64,000 nt of DNA from Kryptolebias marmoratus. Lineage: Eukaryota; Chordata; Actinopteri; Cyprinodontiformes; Rivulidae. Under the pieces are notes generated by a model. The model saw nothing but the letters and a program-made list of their open reading frames with translations, made no database searches and had not been told where the DNA came from. The number at the start of each line of letters is the position of its first letter. Within the stretch, counting starts at the first letter, position 1. Positions 15,321 to 26,657 of this stretch are shown one piece after another. Where the stretch lies: NCBI RefSeq assembly GCF_001649575.2, contig NC_051437.1:15767543-15831542 (forward strand). The letters run 5' to 3'. The translations under genes were made by a program, and so were the position numbers.

Positions 15321-18300
15321 AAAAGTACAGTTAAAAGTAAGATACTGACACAAAAGCAGCAGGCCCACAGCAGAATTCTTGTCTATCCTCACTACAATAA
15401 AAACACTAAAACACTGTCAATCACGTATTCCCTCTTTTTTTTCATAAATAATCCAAGAACAAAAGAAGCTTGCAGGACTAATAGTGAGATTAGTAAGATA
15501 GGAAGCTCTGAGTTCTCAGAAAGATCAAAAGTTTGGGGGATGAGAGACAGAATTCCATACACCTTTTGTTTCACTAACCTGTATTTTGAACCTGCATGAA
15601 AGTTTCTTTTATGGTCATGATTTTAGTTTTTGCCTTTGGCAATGTTTAATTAAAAAAAAAACATTTGGCCTCATCCTACCAAAAACACCTTTTCACTCCT
15701 TTGCTTTGATATGTGAATTTTTTATACTTGTGCTAACGCTCTGTTTTAAATGGAAGCATATTTGCTCTTCATGTTGGTTTGTATGCGTGCATGGCTACTT
15801 GTGTTTGCAGAAAATGTCAAAATAAGTGCTAAGTTACGTGCAGGTCCTGCAGATTCCACAAGTATCATTTGTACAGTGGCACACTTTGGCTGGACTCACG
15901 GAACTCACCAACATTTCACAAAGAGCCCTCCATCATTCCTCAAAGGATTAGAGACAAAAAAAATTGTGACACGGAGAGGGAAAAGTTGGAAAGGGAGAGT
16001 TTTTCTATTACTTTCTCTAGCAAACAGAGTCTTTGCTATTATTAGGTTGAAATTGCTACTAGTGCTTCCTGTCTCTTTCCTTTATTTCAAACCAGATGGC
16101 AGTTTGAGGAGGAGTAATGCATGCTGTTGAGTGAGTGTTTAAACAAACAGAAAGCTCACATGTGAAGCACAGTGTCTGACTCACAGATGCATGCTGCCTC
16201 TCCATGGGAGTTTATTGAGAATGATACATGAATATGTATTTTTTTCCAACAACAGTCAACTCCACCTAGTGGTGTTTGTACTGAACACATTTCTGTCCAC
16301 ATTAAGGAATGATTGTTTGGAAATGAAACAGTACACCAGCAATTGTTTATCTCCACTGAGTCATTTTACCCCAAGATTACTGGAAAGAAACGATCAAGAC
16401 TGAAGTCAATTTGGGATAAGACTTCCTTAAAAGCTACAAACTGTACAGATGATGTTGCCTCTGAGATCCACCTTTGCCGCACATGCTGTGCTGCTAGAAA
16501 GCAGCTATAGATGATGTTACTAGGTCTGCTCAGCACTTCTCAACCTGGCATCTGGAAGGCTTGCTCACACTTGCTTTCACCGAGCATGTGTTTATTCAGA
16601 TGAAGGAAATTATGTAATTAGCCTGTGAGGAATTGTTTTCTTTCGCTCTTTACCCTGTGCTTTGCCTATACTGCTCTGTCCTTTTTTCCCTCTTTCCTTT
16701 TCTGAACCCGCTCTGGTATTTTTTCATCCTGTGACAGCAGGAGATGGTTCCTGTTTAACCCGAACCACACCCTTGCTCACCTTCGTCATTAATCGCCATC
16801 AGTGTGAAAAAGTGAGTGCTTGTCTTGCACATCCATTTCAGTTGCTGAAAAACAGCTTTGTTAAACTTCAAAGGGGGAGTTTGAGAGGTAGATTTACGGG
16901 TGGACATGGAGACTGTGGATGTGTGTGTGTGTGATGGGGAGGGGGTTGCGTCAGACTGATTTAGACAGGCGTGTGCGCTGGGAGATGGGTTCAGGGGTAC
17001 ACACAGGCAGAACCAGGGGAGGGAAAGATTTGGGGATGGAGTGGGGGTGTAGACCTGGCATTATGCTCTCTAATTCCAGCCGGCCTGGAGGCCTGGAGCG
17101 CTAAGAAGGGCCTCACTGTTGCTCTCTGAATCAGCCAGGTATTGCTTACATAAAAAGCAAGTGAAAACAGCTGTAGGGATAATTAGCTTGATTCTCCATT
17201 ACATGCCATGAGGGCCAATAACTAAAAAATGGAGTTTTGTTTGGGTTAGAACTGCAGCCTCAACCAGGAGGAAGTTGTAAAAGTCAGGCAGAGAAAAGAA
17301 AAAGAAGGGGAAAAATGGTAGGAATTGAGGGATGGAGGAATGAGCTCTTGAAGTAATTGTTGAGGAGGAGATGTTCTCTGTTTCCGACACCTTGATGTAC
17401 AGCTTTTAATTGTGATGCTTTTAGAATGACAAAATAGATGTAAAAATAGTATTTTTTCTTTGTTGTTTTTGTTCTGTCATTGTTAATAATGCGTAAATCA
17501 ATTTAGTTCACGTTAACTGGAGCCGACTGCACTCCTTGCAACAAATCTACCATGTTTTTAATTTTTTTTGAATACTAAGTGTATTATCTAAGCATTACAT
17601 AGACTCTCCCCAATTAGTTAATCAAACAGAGGAGTTAAATAGTTTTGTGGTAACTTTTTGCTGCATCGCATTATGCTTCTCTGTTTACATACTTTTCTGA
17701 ACATAAATAGAACATTCTCTCCTGAACAGGATGTGTTTTCTGGTTATTGTGACTCAAGAAAAAAATAATGAACTTTTTTTTTTTGCATCTTCATTTTACC
17801 AAATGATTTGTTACAGAATTCTCCACTAAGGTAATTGACCTGCATAGAGGTCCGAATCTTTGTAGTTGTAATTGAATTTACTGTGTTTTTCTTTCTTTTT
17901 CTGCCGGAGTTAAAGAACACTGTTCACCAAGTAATTTAAAGCAAAAGAGTTGCACTTGGTCATTGGTGTCCCCAAACTCTACAAGATTTAAGAGACCGGT
18001 TGTATTAAGAGCACCTAAAAACAGGAAGGGATTCAACCACTTTGATTTGAATCCTAACCTCAGAACTTGATGAGAACTTGATGAGAAAGCTGCTAGATCA
18101 AAAGACACCTATACGTTACCTCTCCTCTTTCCAGGAGTTTGGCCAGACATGTAAAAGAATGTTGCCTAAATTATGTCTAGGCACATAGGAGAAAATGTTC
18201 ACCTTGTCTGATCCCACCATCAAGCATGCTGAAAATGAAGGAGAATAAGGGCTACACAGGGCATAGAAGATAAGAATGACTGATTCTACTGTATTACTGC

Positions 18301-21300
18301 CCACCGTTTTCATAAATTAAAAAAAAGAAAAGAAAATTTTTGGACTCAGTTACAGAAAGACAGAGAAATGCCCCAACAACAGGTTATGCTTGCACATTAA
18401 AAGAGCACAAATTGTTTAAGCGGTCCCATCTCGCACTTCAGTGCATGTCGTTTTGCTGCTGCCTTTAGCAGCCGATGATGCAGAAAATTGTGGATAGTGA
18501 CCCTTGGTCTACAAAGGCTCTAAGCGCCCTCTCAGTGTCATCTGAGCTCACGAAATTTTCCAGTGAGTGCTTGTTGCTTTCCAATCGGATATGAAATACT
18601 TTTCTCTAAAACAGGCATCATCGTGACCACAAATTTCACACCTAAACTCTGGAACATCAGATTTTGTGTGATTTTAACACCCTGCCACAACACGCTGACA
18701 TGTTAAATAATCACAGGCCGATGAGCGTACACACACTTTTGACCACGTAGCAACACACTTCCTCACAAACAGCACGAGCACAGGCTTCACGTGTGAGTTT
18801 GTGTAGTGAATGCGTCTGTTGTGTGGAGGTAGTGAGGTGCTGACAGAAAAGAAAGAGGAGCGGTCTTCAAACACATCCACAGGCAGGTCGTGCTCTCTAT
18901 TATGCCCTGCCGGGGGCCACATTTGTTGATTCTTGGGCCCCCAAATCATTAATTTAAGTGCAGTCAACGGCAACGAAACCCGAGAATGGTGTCCAACACA
19001 CATTCACAAGTTCTCACACACACAAACACAAGTATGTCCATGCAGACATAGTTGGTGACATATACATGCAAGGAGAGTTGCATGAACACATACGTGCTCT
19101 GGATTGCATAACAAATGATGGCACTTTAATTGCTATGGCTGTTTATTTACCTCTGCTTGTAATGGATGATCCTTCTTTGCTTGGCAGCCAATCAGAGTGA
19201 GGCAAAAAGAGTGTGGACAAATTGCTTACAATTTGGAAAGTCTCTTTCTACACAGAACACAAAACCTAAGGTAACACTTTTGGTCTCCAGATTTTGACAT
19301 CTTTTCCCGTAATCTCAACATATTTTTATAGTTTTATCGATATGCATTTCTGTTTTCCAACAAAGAAAGTTTATCTTAGTTCTTTCACTGTGCCCTCTCT
19401 GAGTGACTGATGGCATTGTCTTCAGTGATTGGTAGTTATTTTGGGTCCTGTTTGCTCAGCCAATGAGGCACCCCCAGAAAACTAGGCATACATCATTGTT
19501 TCACAGCCCTGAGGAAAGAAGTGACTTGCTGCTGACTGCTGTGCGGTCCTAATAACAGACACATTCCAAAAAAAGGTTTTGTTTTTTTCTTATTATTAAT
19601 GAGAACTTGATGTTTGTGCTGCCGCCAAATGCATTTACTAAATTCTTAAGGAGCTCTGGACTCTACAAGGACAAATGGTCAAATGCTATAGCTGAGAAAT
19701 AACAAAATGTTCACACCGAACCAAAGTATATGAGGTCTGTTGATCCAGTTCAAGTTAGTGATGGAGCCTTTCTGAAGATGACTACAGGAAAAAACAAGTC
19801 ATGCTTTTCTATAAACATGCATGCTTTTTAAGTGTTTATTTCATCCCACCTATTAATAACTAATCCTTTCTGATTGTTTCTTTCCACAGCTGCTTTTGGA
19901 GCCACAAGACTGATTAGCTTCAGCTCCCAGCACCAGCTGATTTGTCCTTGACATAAGAAGGTGTCCACATACAACATTTTTCCCATCATTTCAATGTACT
20001 TTGGTTAAGATAAGTATTTAGATGCTCTACATTACTGATGAATGAACAAATGCAGTGGCCCACTGAGGACCTGCTCACACTGAGTGTAAAATGTCCCCAA
20101 TCAGAGCACTGACCATCAGTGTGGAGTCTCACAATACTGACAAGCACTGCCCTCCCTTCATCCCCTTTTCTGTTTTCAATCGACTGGAAGCTGGATTCAT
20201 TTTACAGTACCGTGGTGCTACAGAGTCCTGGCTTCACATCAACCAACAGTCACTGCACCCCCGATGACTGCAAGCATGGCGAAAGCTAATCCAGTGGAAC
20301 AAGCCCTAAACCCATACCTGGTGTGGTTTATGTTGGCATGAATGTGTTTACTTCTGCAGCTAAATATCAGACTTTTGTAAATATGACAACATAGACCTCA
20401 AAATCAACAATTTACAGAAAGCTTCTCAATGTACCGTGCCAAAGGAGTCGTCCCAGTCTGCTGGGACGAATAACTGAGATGGAGCTGCAATTCATTAATT
20501 TCTGACCCAAGACTACTTGGTAATGTAGCTCATTCAACTATTACCGTACAGAGACCAACAAAGAAAAAATAGGGGTTCAAAAAGCCCCACAAGCATGTTG
20601 AGAATTAGTTTCCTCTTTTTTCTTTTTCTTTTTTCAAAAAAATGTAAGACCCTAATTTACAGTAAGGGAAACTCGGCTGAGCAAGTTTACTGTATAAGCA
20701 AAGGGTTTTCTCCTTGTGTTCTTTTAGCCTGCTGTGCATTTGTTTAAAGAACCAAAATCCGGTTCTGTTTGATTTTCTACAGCTGACACTGAGTGCCACT
20801 CTTTTTTTTTTTCTTTTTTTTTATTGATCACAGCTACTGTGTCTTATTATAAAGAAGAATGATGTGTTTCTCTATTTATTGATCCTGTGAAATTGTGTGA
20901 GTACTCTTGACTACAATGAAGTGACTTATTGCATTTAAAAGATCTGAATCATGACTTTCCTTTGTGCTAAAGGTTAATCTGAGGTGACAATAATTGCAGT
21001 TTTGTTGTGACTCAACATCTTAACCATGTGTTAAATTTGTCCGTTACTGAAAATGTACAGCTTATTTACTTATTTATTTTTGCACACTGTGTGCTGTTCA
21101 GTCTTGATTGTGGTGAAAGTTTGGGGGTAACAGTATTCACCCTTGGCTTGTTCCACAATGTTTTGCAGATGACAATTTGTTGCTGTTGCGTGAATAAAAG
21201 TCGTTTCACAAGAGCTGCAAGATGATGTTCTTTTTTCTTTTTAATCCCAACAAACAATAATGCGAGGACCAACACTGGTGGCCAGGTTGGTGAGTTTTAG

Positions 21301-22319
21301 CGCAACGAGTATTTTCACGAGATTAAAGTATCACAGCCACTAATGGCAGCTTCAACAATAGACTCCTGCGCTGCCCGGGAAAGAATTCTTCCCAGTTTTC
21401 ATGGTCTACCAATTCTCTCTCCCTCTCTCTCATAAACTCAGCCAGATGTTGCCCAGTTTTCTTCCTGAGGCAACATGGGGGGATGGAAGGGAGGCGTAGT
21501 GAGGCATGGTGGTGGAGGAGGGGAAAATGGGGGGGTCCTGAAATGTGGCTGAGCATGTTTTAAGTGTTCTTTGATGCAATCACAGCCTCTGCAGCATCCA
21601 CCGCGGTAACATTAGCTGAGGCCAGAATTCCGGCGTCTTTGAGTTTTGCTTCACACCAAACTCGGCTACAAAACGCTGACATTTGACTGAAGACTTTAGG
21701 TTCTGTTGAAAATCTTTGTGGAAAAATCTGATGGTTTTCCAGCTGGCAAAAGAGCGCTGCACACAGGAGCAAAGTGGATAACTGATTATATTCTAATGTT
21801 TTTCTTTCGAGTAAACACACGTGACAGGTTTTTAAAATAAACCCTCCATATCAAATTGTTCTGCACGACAATAGCCTAATAGAGTATTTTTTAAAAGGTG
21901 TTACAGTGCATTTTTGCTTTGCAATTCATTTGATTTTCTTCAGCATTCATTTATAGTAGAAATTCCTCACGGGAGGATCACTCGAAACAAAAAAGCAATG
22001 GCTCCTGGCAATCAGCTTTTCAAATATTTATTCTCGTGTTTCATTTGATTTCAGCTCTACTGAGCGTACACACAACACATTTAGTAGCCATGCTTTTGTC
22101 TTAAATTTGGAAGAAGTAGCCTATAACTGGGATGATATTGGTGAAGGTACTGGGAATAAAAGGTCTGAATGAGGGAGTTCCTGACTTATCCCCTCTGCAA
22201 AACTGACACCACTCCTTGTGGCTCGATCAGTTCAAATAAAGCTTTCTCATCTTAGGATCTTTATCTTGGCAAACAGGTCTCCTCACATTCATTTTAGCAC
22301 AGTTTTAATTCTTTCACAG

Positions 22320-22780
22320 ATTATTATGTTAACATCAATGTTTCCCCCTATATGCGTGGAATTCTGTTGGGCCTAATTGACACCAACTCCCCCCGCCCTT
22401 ATCTGTGCCTTCCAGCCGAGGCGTCTTGGGTGAAATTATTAGCCACTCTGGCCCCTGACACTCCGCGAAGGGGCTCCTTGAAACATATCGAACTGGAAGC
22501 CATCGGGTTCCTGCAGCATGTTATGAGATAGTGTGCCATAAAATAATAATTAAGGCCACCGCAACGAGCGTAATGCTCGCAGGCCTTCAGGTGATGAGAG
22601 CAGCTTGTGTAAGCACACAGTATGGACCTGCTTGTCTTGATTCTGCTGAGCGGTAACCTGATCTGCTGCCGGTGAAAATCCCAACTCCGCTCTGGTATGG
22701 ATAGGGTAATAGCCTCGGGTGCTTTATAAGTTTATTTAAGGTAATAGAGACGCTTGTTTTGTTACAGCCTGTTCCGCCCT
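22320..22780 (+). promoter_or_regulatory. Probable proximal regulatory region of wnt5a
   Basis: This block lies immediately upstream of the CpG-rich start region of wnt5a. It is more mixed in composition than the AT-rich DNA around it. It contains a run of AT-rich, homeodomain-like motifs (AATAATAATTAAGG near 22541), a short palindrome (CGAGC-GTAAT-GCTCG near 22564) and a TATA-like TTTATAAG near 22723. That it is regulatory is an inference from position and texture. The test is alignment with the region upstream of wnt5a in other fish. Confidence 0.4.
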
Positions 22781-23130
22781 TCTCTCCCCCCCCCCAACTT
22801 CTACCTTTGCTTGAAATTCCTCCTTAGTTGTTGAAAGTCTGCAGGAGAAGGAGAAGAAGAGGTTTGAGCATAAATGGGGAGACGCATGCGCTTTGCGGAG
22901 GGTTCCGTTCGCTCCGCGCATCCGCGCTGCCGGTTTGGGGAGAGGAGGTGATTGGAGCAGGTGAGGGAGGCGGGGGATACTCTTCTGCACTTGAACGCAG
23001 ACGGACGCACACGTACAGCTTGGGAGCAGAAGGCGCAGGGAGCCAGCAGAGCCGCAGTTCACACCGGCACCGTGCGCACTCACCGAGCGGCACCGTTTGG
23101 AGATAATCCAAAGTTGTTGTTGTTTTTACC
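22780..23130 (+). promoter_or_regulatory. wnt5a: CpG-rich promoter / start region of wnt5a
   Basis: This is the most CpG-dense segment I see in the window, with many CpG dinucleotides packed between about 22880 and 23095 in otherwise CpG-poor vertebrate DNA. It lies directly upstream of the non-coding first exon inferred for wnt5a. Several open frames cross it on both strands, which is expected where GC-rich DNA has few stop codons, and none looks like a known protein. The exact transcription start cannot be read from sequence. Confidence 0.55.
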
Positions 23131-23862
23131 CCCCAACCTCTCTCTTTCTTTGGAGCATACAGTTTGGAGCCGATTCATTCTCAGACACGTTTTTTGTGAG
23201 GTGGATGACTTGCTGTTTGTGTCTGAAGACCTTAAACTTGAGGAATAGTTGAAGATCTTTTTTTGCGCACAATGGAAGGTAAATTAACAAGCCGTTTGTG
23301 GCGAGGCTCACCGTGTGGATCTCTCTGCAGGTAAAAGGCGCTATGACTTGAGCGGCTGGATCTCATGTCCATGGCAGGAGTTTACACATCCTTTTGTTTG
23401 GATACAGTTTAGATTTAATCAGGAACTTAAAAAAAAAAAAAAAAACAGCTGATAGGTTGGGCGCTTCCAATTAGAAGCAAATTGATAAACTAGACGACAC
23501 CCATTTTTCCCCCCCCTCTTTGGATTGCCCTAGATGGGGTTTATGTTCTGATCACCACCGCACTGAGAACTTAGGGGAAGTGGCCGTGTCCTCACACTGT
23601 TTTTAAAACTTTGTATTTCCAACCAGACCTCTAAGCTGCTCAGACCGCATTCACAGACTCACACTAAAGCAGAAGAAGTCTCACCACAAACTTTCTACTT
23701 AGTTCACCATCATCAAGCACGTTGCATAAAATCCGGATACAAAAAGAGACCATCTTTGCCTCCCGTCCAGCGGAAAAGGGAACCTTTTTAACCCACCTGG
23801 AGTCTGCTGGGATCACGGAGTTGAAATCTCCATCAGAGAGTGGATATAACTTCTAACCCCCG
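23100..23862 (+). other. wnt5a: wnt5a non-coding exon 1 (5' UTR), approximate start
   Basis: A strong donor (CCCCCG, then GTGAGT) follows position 23862. Joining 23862 to the acceptor at 26508 gives an in-frame TAA only seven codons before the ATG at 26521. On this splice form that ATG is therefore the first usable start and exon 1 is entirely 5' UTR. The left edge is a guess; transcription could begin anywhere in the CpG-rich block. Other possible donors inside the exon (AAG/GTAAAT at 23278, CAG/GTAAAA at 23330) may give alternative leaders. Short upstream reading frames are present, at 23272-23334 and again near 23367. Confidence 0.5.
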
Positions 23863-25899
23863 GTGAGTAACTACACGTCTCCTGTTTGACTTCTCATTGA
23901 CGTGTGTGACGTGTTTCAACGGGACTCTGTTTGGATCTGTAATGGTTGTTGGATGTGAATAAAAGTTCTTGACAGATGAAATGTGTGAAACATGCTGCCC
24001 CCAATAACCTTCATGTTAGTGTCCGAGTCTTAAAACCAACAAATTCAGCTTATAAAATAAATAAAAAATATCCTCCCAAGCTCTTTGTGTTAAATGCAGC
24101 TGAACAGTGTTATTTTAATCTAAATGTATAAATTCTATTGTCTCCTGAGCCTGATGTCCTTTGTGTTTGATTATCCACCAAACCCTTGCACCTGGCTCCC
24201 TCTCCTGGTTTTCTGTAAACATCAGGACTGGAGGGAGAAGACGCATTTTCATTCATTTTGTGCTTGGTAAAGGCGCGCATTCTGTTTGATTTCTGTGCAG
24301 ACGCTAAAGTTAATTTTAATCAAATATTTATTTTCGTAATTTTATTTATTTATTTCATTTTATTCACGAATCACGACCACCTCACACATCCTCATCTGCT
24401 TAGAAGTTAAAGAGCTTTGTGAACACAGGCAAGTCTCTGCGTAAAGTTGGTCAAATTAAGTCCACTGATGAAAAACAAACTGCCATCCGAATTCCGTCTA
24501 ACAATTACTCGTTCACAGTTAATAAAAACTACAGCTGATCGATAGCTGTAATTAAAAAAAATACAAAGAAGTTTCAATATTGGAATAAAAAACGAACAAA
24601 ATGCACATTCCAGATTTTGTCTTTTTATCATACCTGATTCCATATACAGCCCTGAAAATAACAGCACTGAACTGTTCCTTATGCAGCCAGAGCAGCGCCT
24701 TATGTTAATCCTTTTTTTGGGGGGGGGGGACAATATTCTGATTGTTCTCTTCCAGAAATCTGTCCGGTTATAGATGTCAATTTCGCCGACAAAACTTTTC
24801 AGAGCCGTCATCAGTCACCCGGCCAGGTTGTGTGAGTGTTTTACTCGGGTCAAATCGTTTCCAGGGGTCATTGAGCGCAGGATTTACGCAGCTTATCAGC
24901 GGCCAAAAGCAGACAGTCTATTTAATAATGGTAATAATAATACAGAGTTATGGTGATAATTAAGCTAAATAACGTTTATCTAAATATTGCGTATTTTAAA
25001 ATTTTAAATATAATGTAAAATAAATGCAGGTGAACGCCTCTAAATGTCGATTTGAGTCACTTCCACTTCACTTATTAAGAGAGACGTTTCCTGGAAAATA
25101 TACAGAAAGAAATGGAAATGGGTGCAAAATTAACAATTTTATTTGTCCTGGTTTAAAACAAAATTTCGATATAATTTTAGGTGTAAAAATTATTTAACTA
25201 TTAACTATAGTTCTATTCTTTAACTATAGTTAAAATTCTGTGTCAGGCCGCTGATCTTTGTAGATTATTACTTTAATTTGGAGGAAATTGTGAGGGGGGT
25301 AAAAAAAAAAAAACCTTACCAAATAATTACTGAGGCTGCAGGAAACTCGAAGCACGTGGTTGTGTATGGCTCACACACAACAATGCACGTCGGCTCAGCT
25401 CATTAAAATTAGTGATGGTAAATTTAAATGAAATTTCTGTTCAGAACAAACTGCCTCAATAAAACCGCGCAGTTTGATTTTTTTTTTTTTTTCAATTGCA
25501 TGTATTTTTCTGGGCCAATCATCTGAAACATCAGGTGATTGTCCACTGACGTGGCCTACATTAGTCAGATCAACATTATTAAAATATTAATTAAATGATT
25601 TACAAAGCCTCAAGGTTCCTCATAACACATAATTAATACCTTTTTTTTTAAAGATAAATTATAAAAAAAATCAAATGTCTCTTTTGTCAATCTTTCTTGT
25701 GTAAAGGGGAAAATAAATGTAAGTTCATTAGAATTTAATTAAATGAGCGAAACAAATAAAACATGTTGCAAAGGTTCCCAGATATGACCATCTAAAATAA
25801 CCGCTTTCAATACAGTTGGGTTTGACCAAGCCAAAAAAGACATTTTAAAACAAGCTCCTGTCCAATTTTTAAAATTAAAAAGGGGGAAAAAAAATTCTT

Positions 25900-25902
<3 letters not shown>

Positions 25903-25941
<39 letters not shown>
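25903..25941. repeat. (TA)n microsatellite in wnt5a intron 1
   Basis: A pure TA run of about 19 units, flanked on the left by an A-rich tract. Confidence 0.95.
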
Positions 25942-25943
<2 letters not shown>

Positions 25944-26220
25944 TATTTTAAACTAGATAGGTTTAGATAATTTACTTTTGCATGGAAATCCTACAACTCA
26001 AAAGCAGGTTTTAGGCCTCACCCGGTTAGTCCACTTTTTCTTAATAAAAGTAAAATGTGAGGAATGGGTCTGGAGTTTTGTGGTCATTGTGTCCTTTCAG
26101 TTTCATATGATTCACCCTCAAACCTTTTGCCCAATAACTCTCTCTGCTGCCACGAGCGCTGAAGGCCTGAACTTTGCCTGTTCATGGGAAAAACTTAAGC
26201 CATTAATGTACTTTTTGTAT

Positions 26221-26412
26221 ATCCATCCATCCATCCATTCAATTTCTTTACCCACTTTGTCCTTCCTGAGTCGCGGGGAGCCGGTGCCTATCTCCAGCGG
26301 TCATTGTGCGAGAGACGGAGGACACCCTGGACAGTTAACAAGTCCATCACAGGGACATTTAAAGACAAGATAAACAACCATTAACCCTCTCTCTCACAGC
26401 TATGGACAATGT
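26221..26412 (+). repeat. Teleost interspersed repeat with (ATCC)n start
   Basis: The block opens with ATCC repeats, passes through a GTCGCGGGGAGC-like core (here GAGTCGCGGGGAGCC) and a CCAGCGGTCATTGTG-like stretch, then ACACCCTGGACAG and an end resembling 'cacctatggacaat'. I recognise this order as a very common dispersed repeat of fish genomes. The family name cannot be fixed without a repeat library. It sits in intron 1 of wnt5a and ends about 100 bp before the exon 2 acceptor. Confidence 0.8.
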
Positions 26413-26508
26413 TTTTGTTTTTTTTTAGTGACTTTTTGTAAAAATAATTAAAACATGAATAAAGAACAAAAATCCAAACATGACAACTTGCTCTCTGTTC
26501 CTTTGCAG

Positions 26509-26657
26509 ATCTGTGGCAGGATGAACCTGAGACGCCCTGGTGTCAGTCAGCCAGTTTGCTGGCCCTTTGGCAGCCTGTTGGACTCCAGAAACTGTGTCTT
26601 CGCCCTGACACTCGTCATGCTCCTCATGCAGGTGGTGGTGGAGGCCAACTCATGGTG
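26509..26657 (+). CDS. wnt5a: wnt5a exon 2: start codon and signal peptide (CDS from 26521)
   Basis: The acceptor is CTTTGCAG at 26508 and the donor GTGAGC follows 26657. There are twelve 5' UTR bases, then ATG at 26521 in a good context. The exon encodes residues 1-45 and two bases of Trp46. It carries a basic N-terminus (MNLRR), the hydrophobic segment [15 protein letters not shown], and the conserved ANSWW that marks the start of mature Wnt5 proteins. The N-terminus before residue 25 is poorly conserved in the family, so it supports the length but not the identity. Confidence 0.93.

Larger units (their letters stand above)
1..22319. other. Gene-poor flank upstream of wnt5a
   Basis: I find no exon I can support in this stretch. 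All open frames are short (about 130 residues or fewer), rich in Cys, His, Phe or Thr from CA/TG repeats, and unlike any family I recognise. The DNA is AT-rich with scattered (CA)n/(TG)n runs, for example near 2225-2250, 5385-5412 and 9798-9812, and many homopolymer tracts. Some blocks look less random, such as 7370-7470, 14850-15260 and 17060-17210, and may be regulatory, but this is only an impression from composition. In human the ERC2 gene lies on this side of WNT5A. I looked for its C-terminal codons (Gly-Ile-Trp-Ala before a stop) and did not see them. Confidence 0.6.
23863..26508 (+). other. wnt5a: wnt5a intron 1
   Basis: This 2.6-kb intron runs from a GTGAGT donor to a CTTTGCAG acceptor. 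It is AT-rich and holds a (TA)n microsatellite and, close to its 3' end, a teleost interspersed repeat. No further exon is convincing. Human WNT5A has an alternative promoter in this intron. I cannot recognise an equivalent here. Confidence 0.7.

Noticed and set aside
15105..15599. Plus-strand open frame of 164 codons
   Set aside because: It runs through CCA/CA simple repeats that avoid stops, and the product is low complexity.
22736..23111. Several overlapping open frames on both strands in the CpG-rich region
   Set aside because: Low stop-codon density in GC-rich promoter DNA explains them. Their products are low complexity and match nothing I know.
24407..24811. Minus-strand open frame of 134 codons in wnt5a intron 1
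   Set aside because: No domain, AT-rich codon use unlike the real exons, and no splice context.
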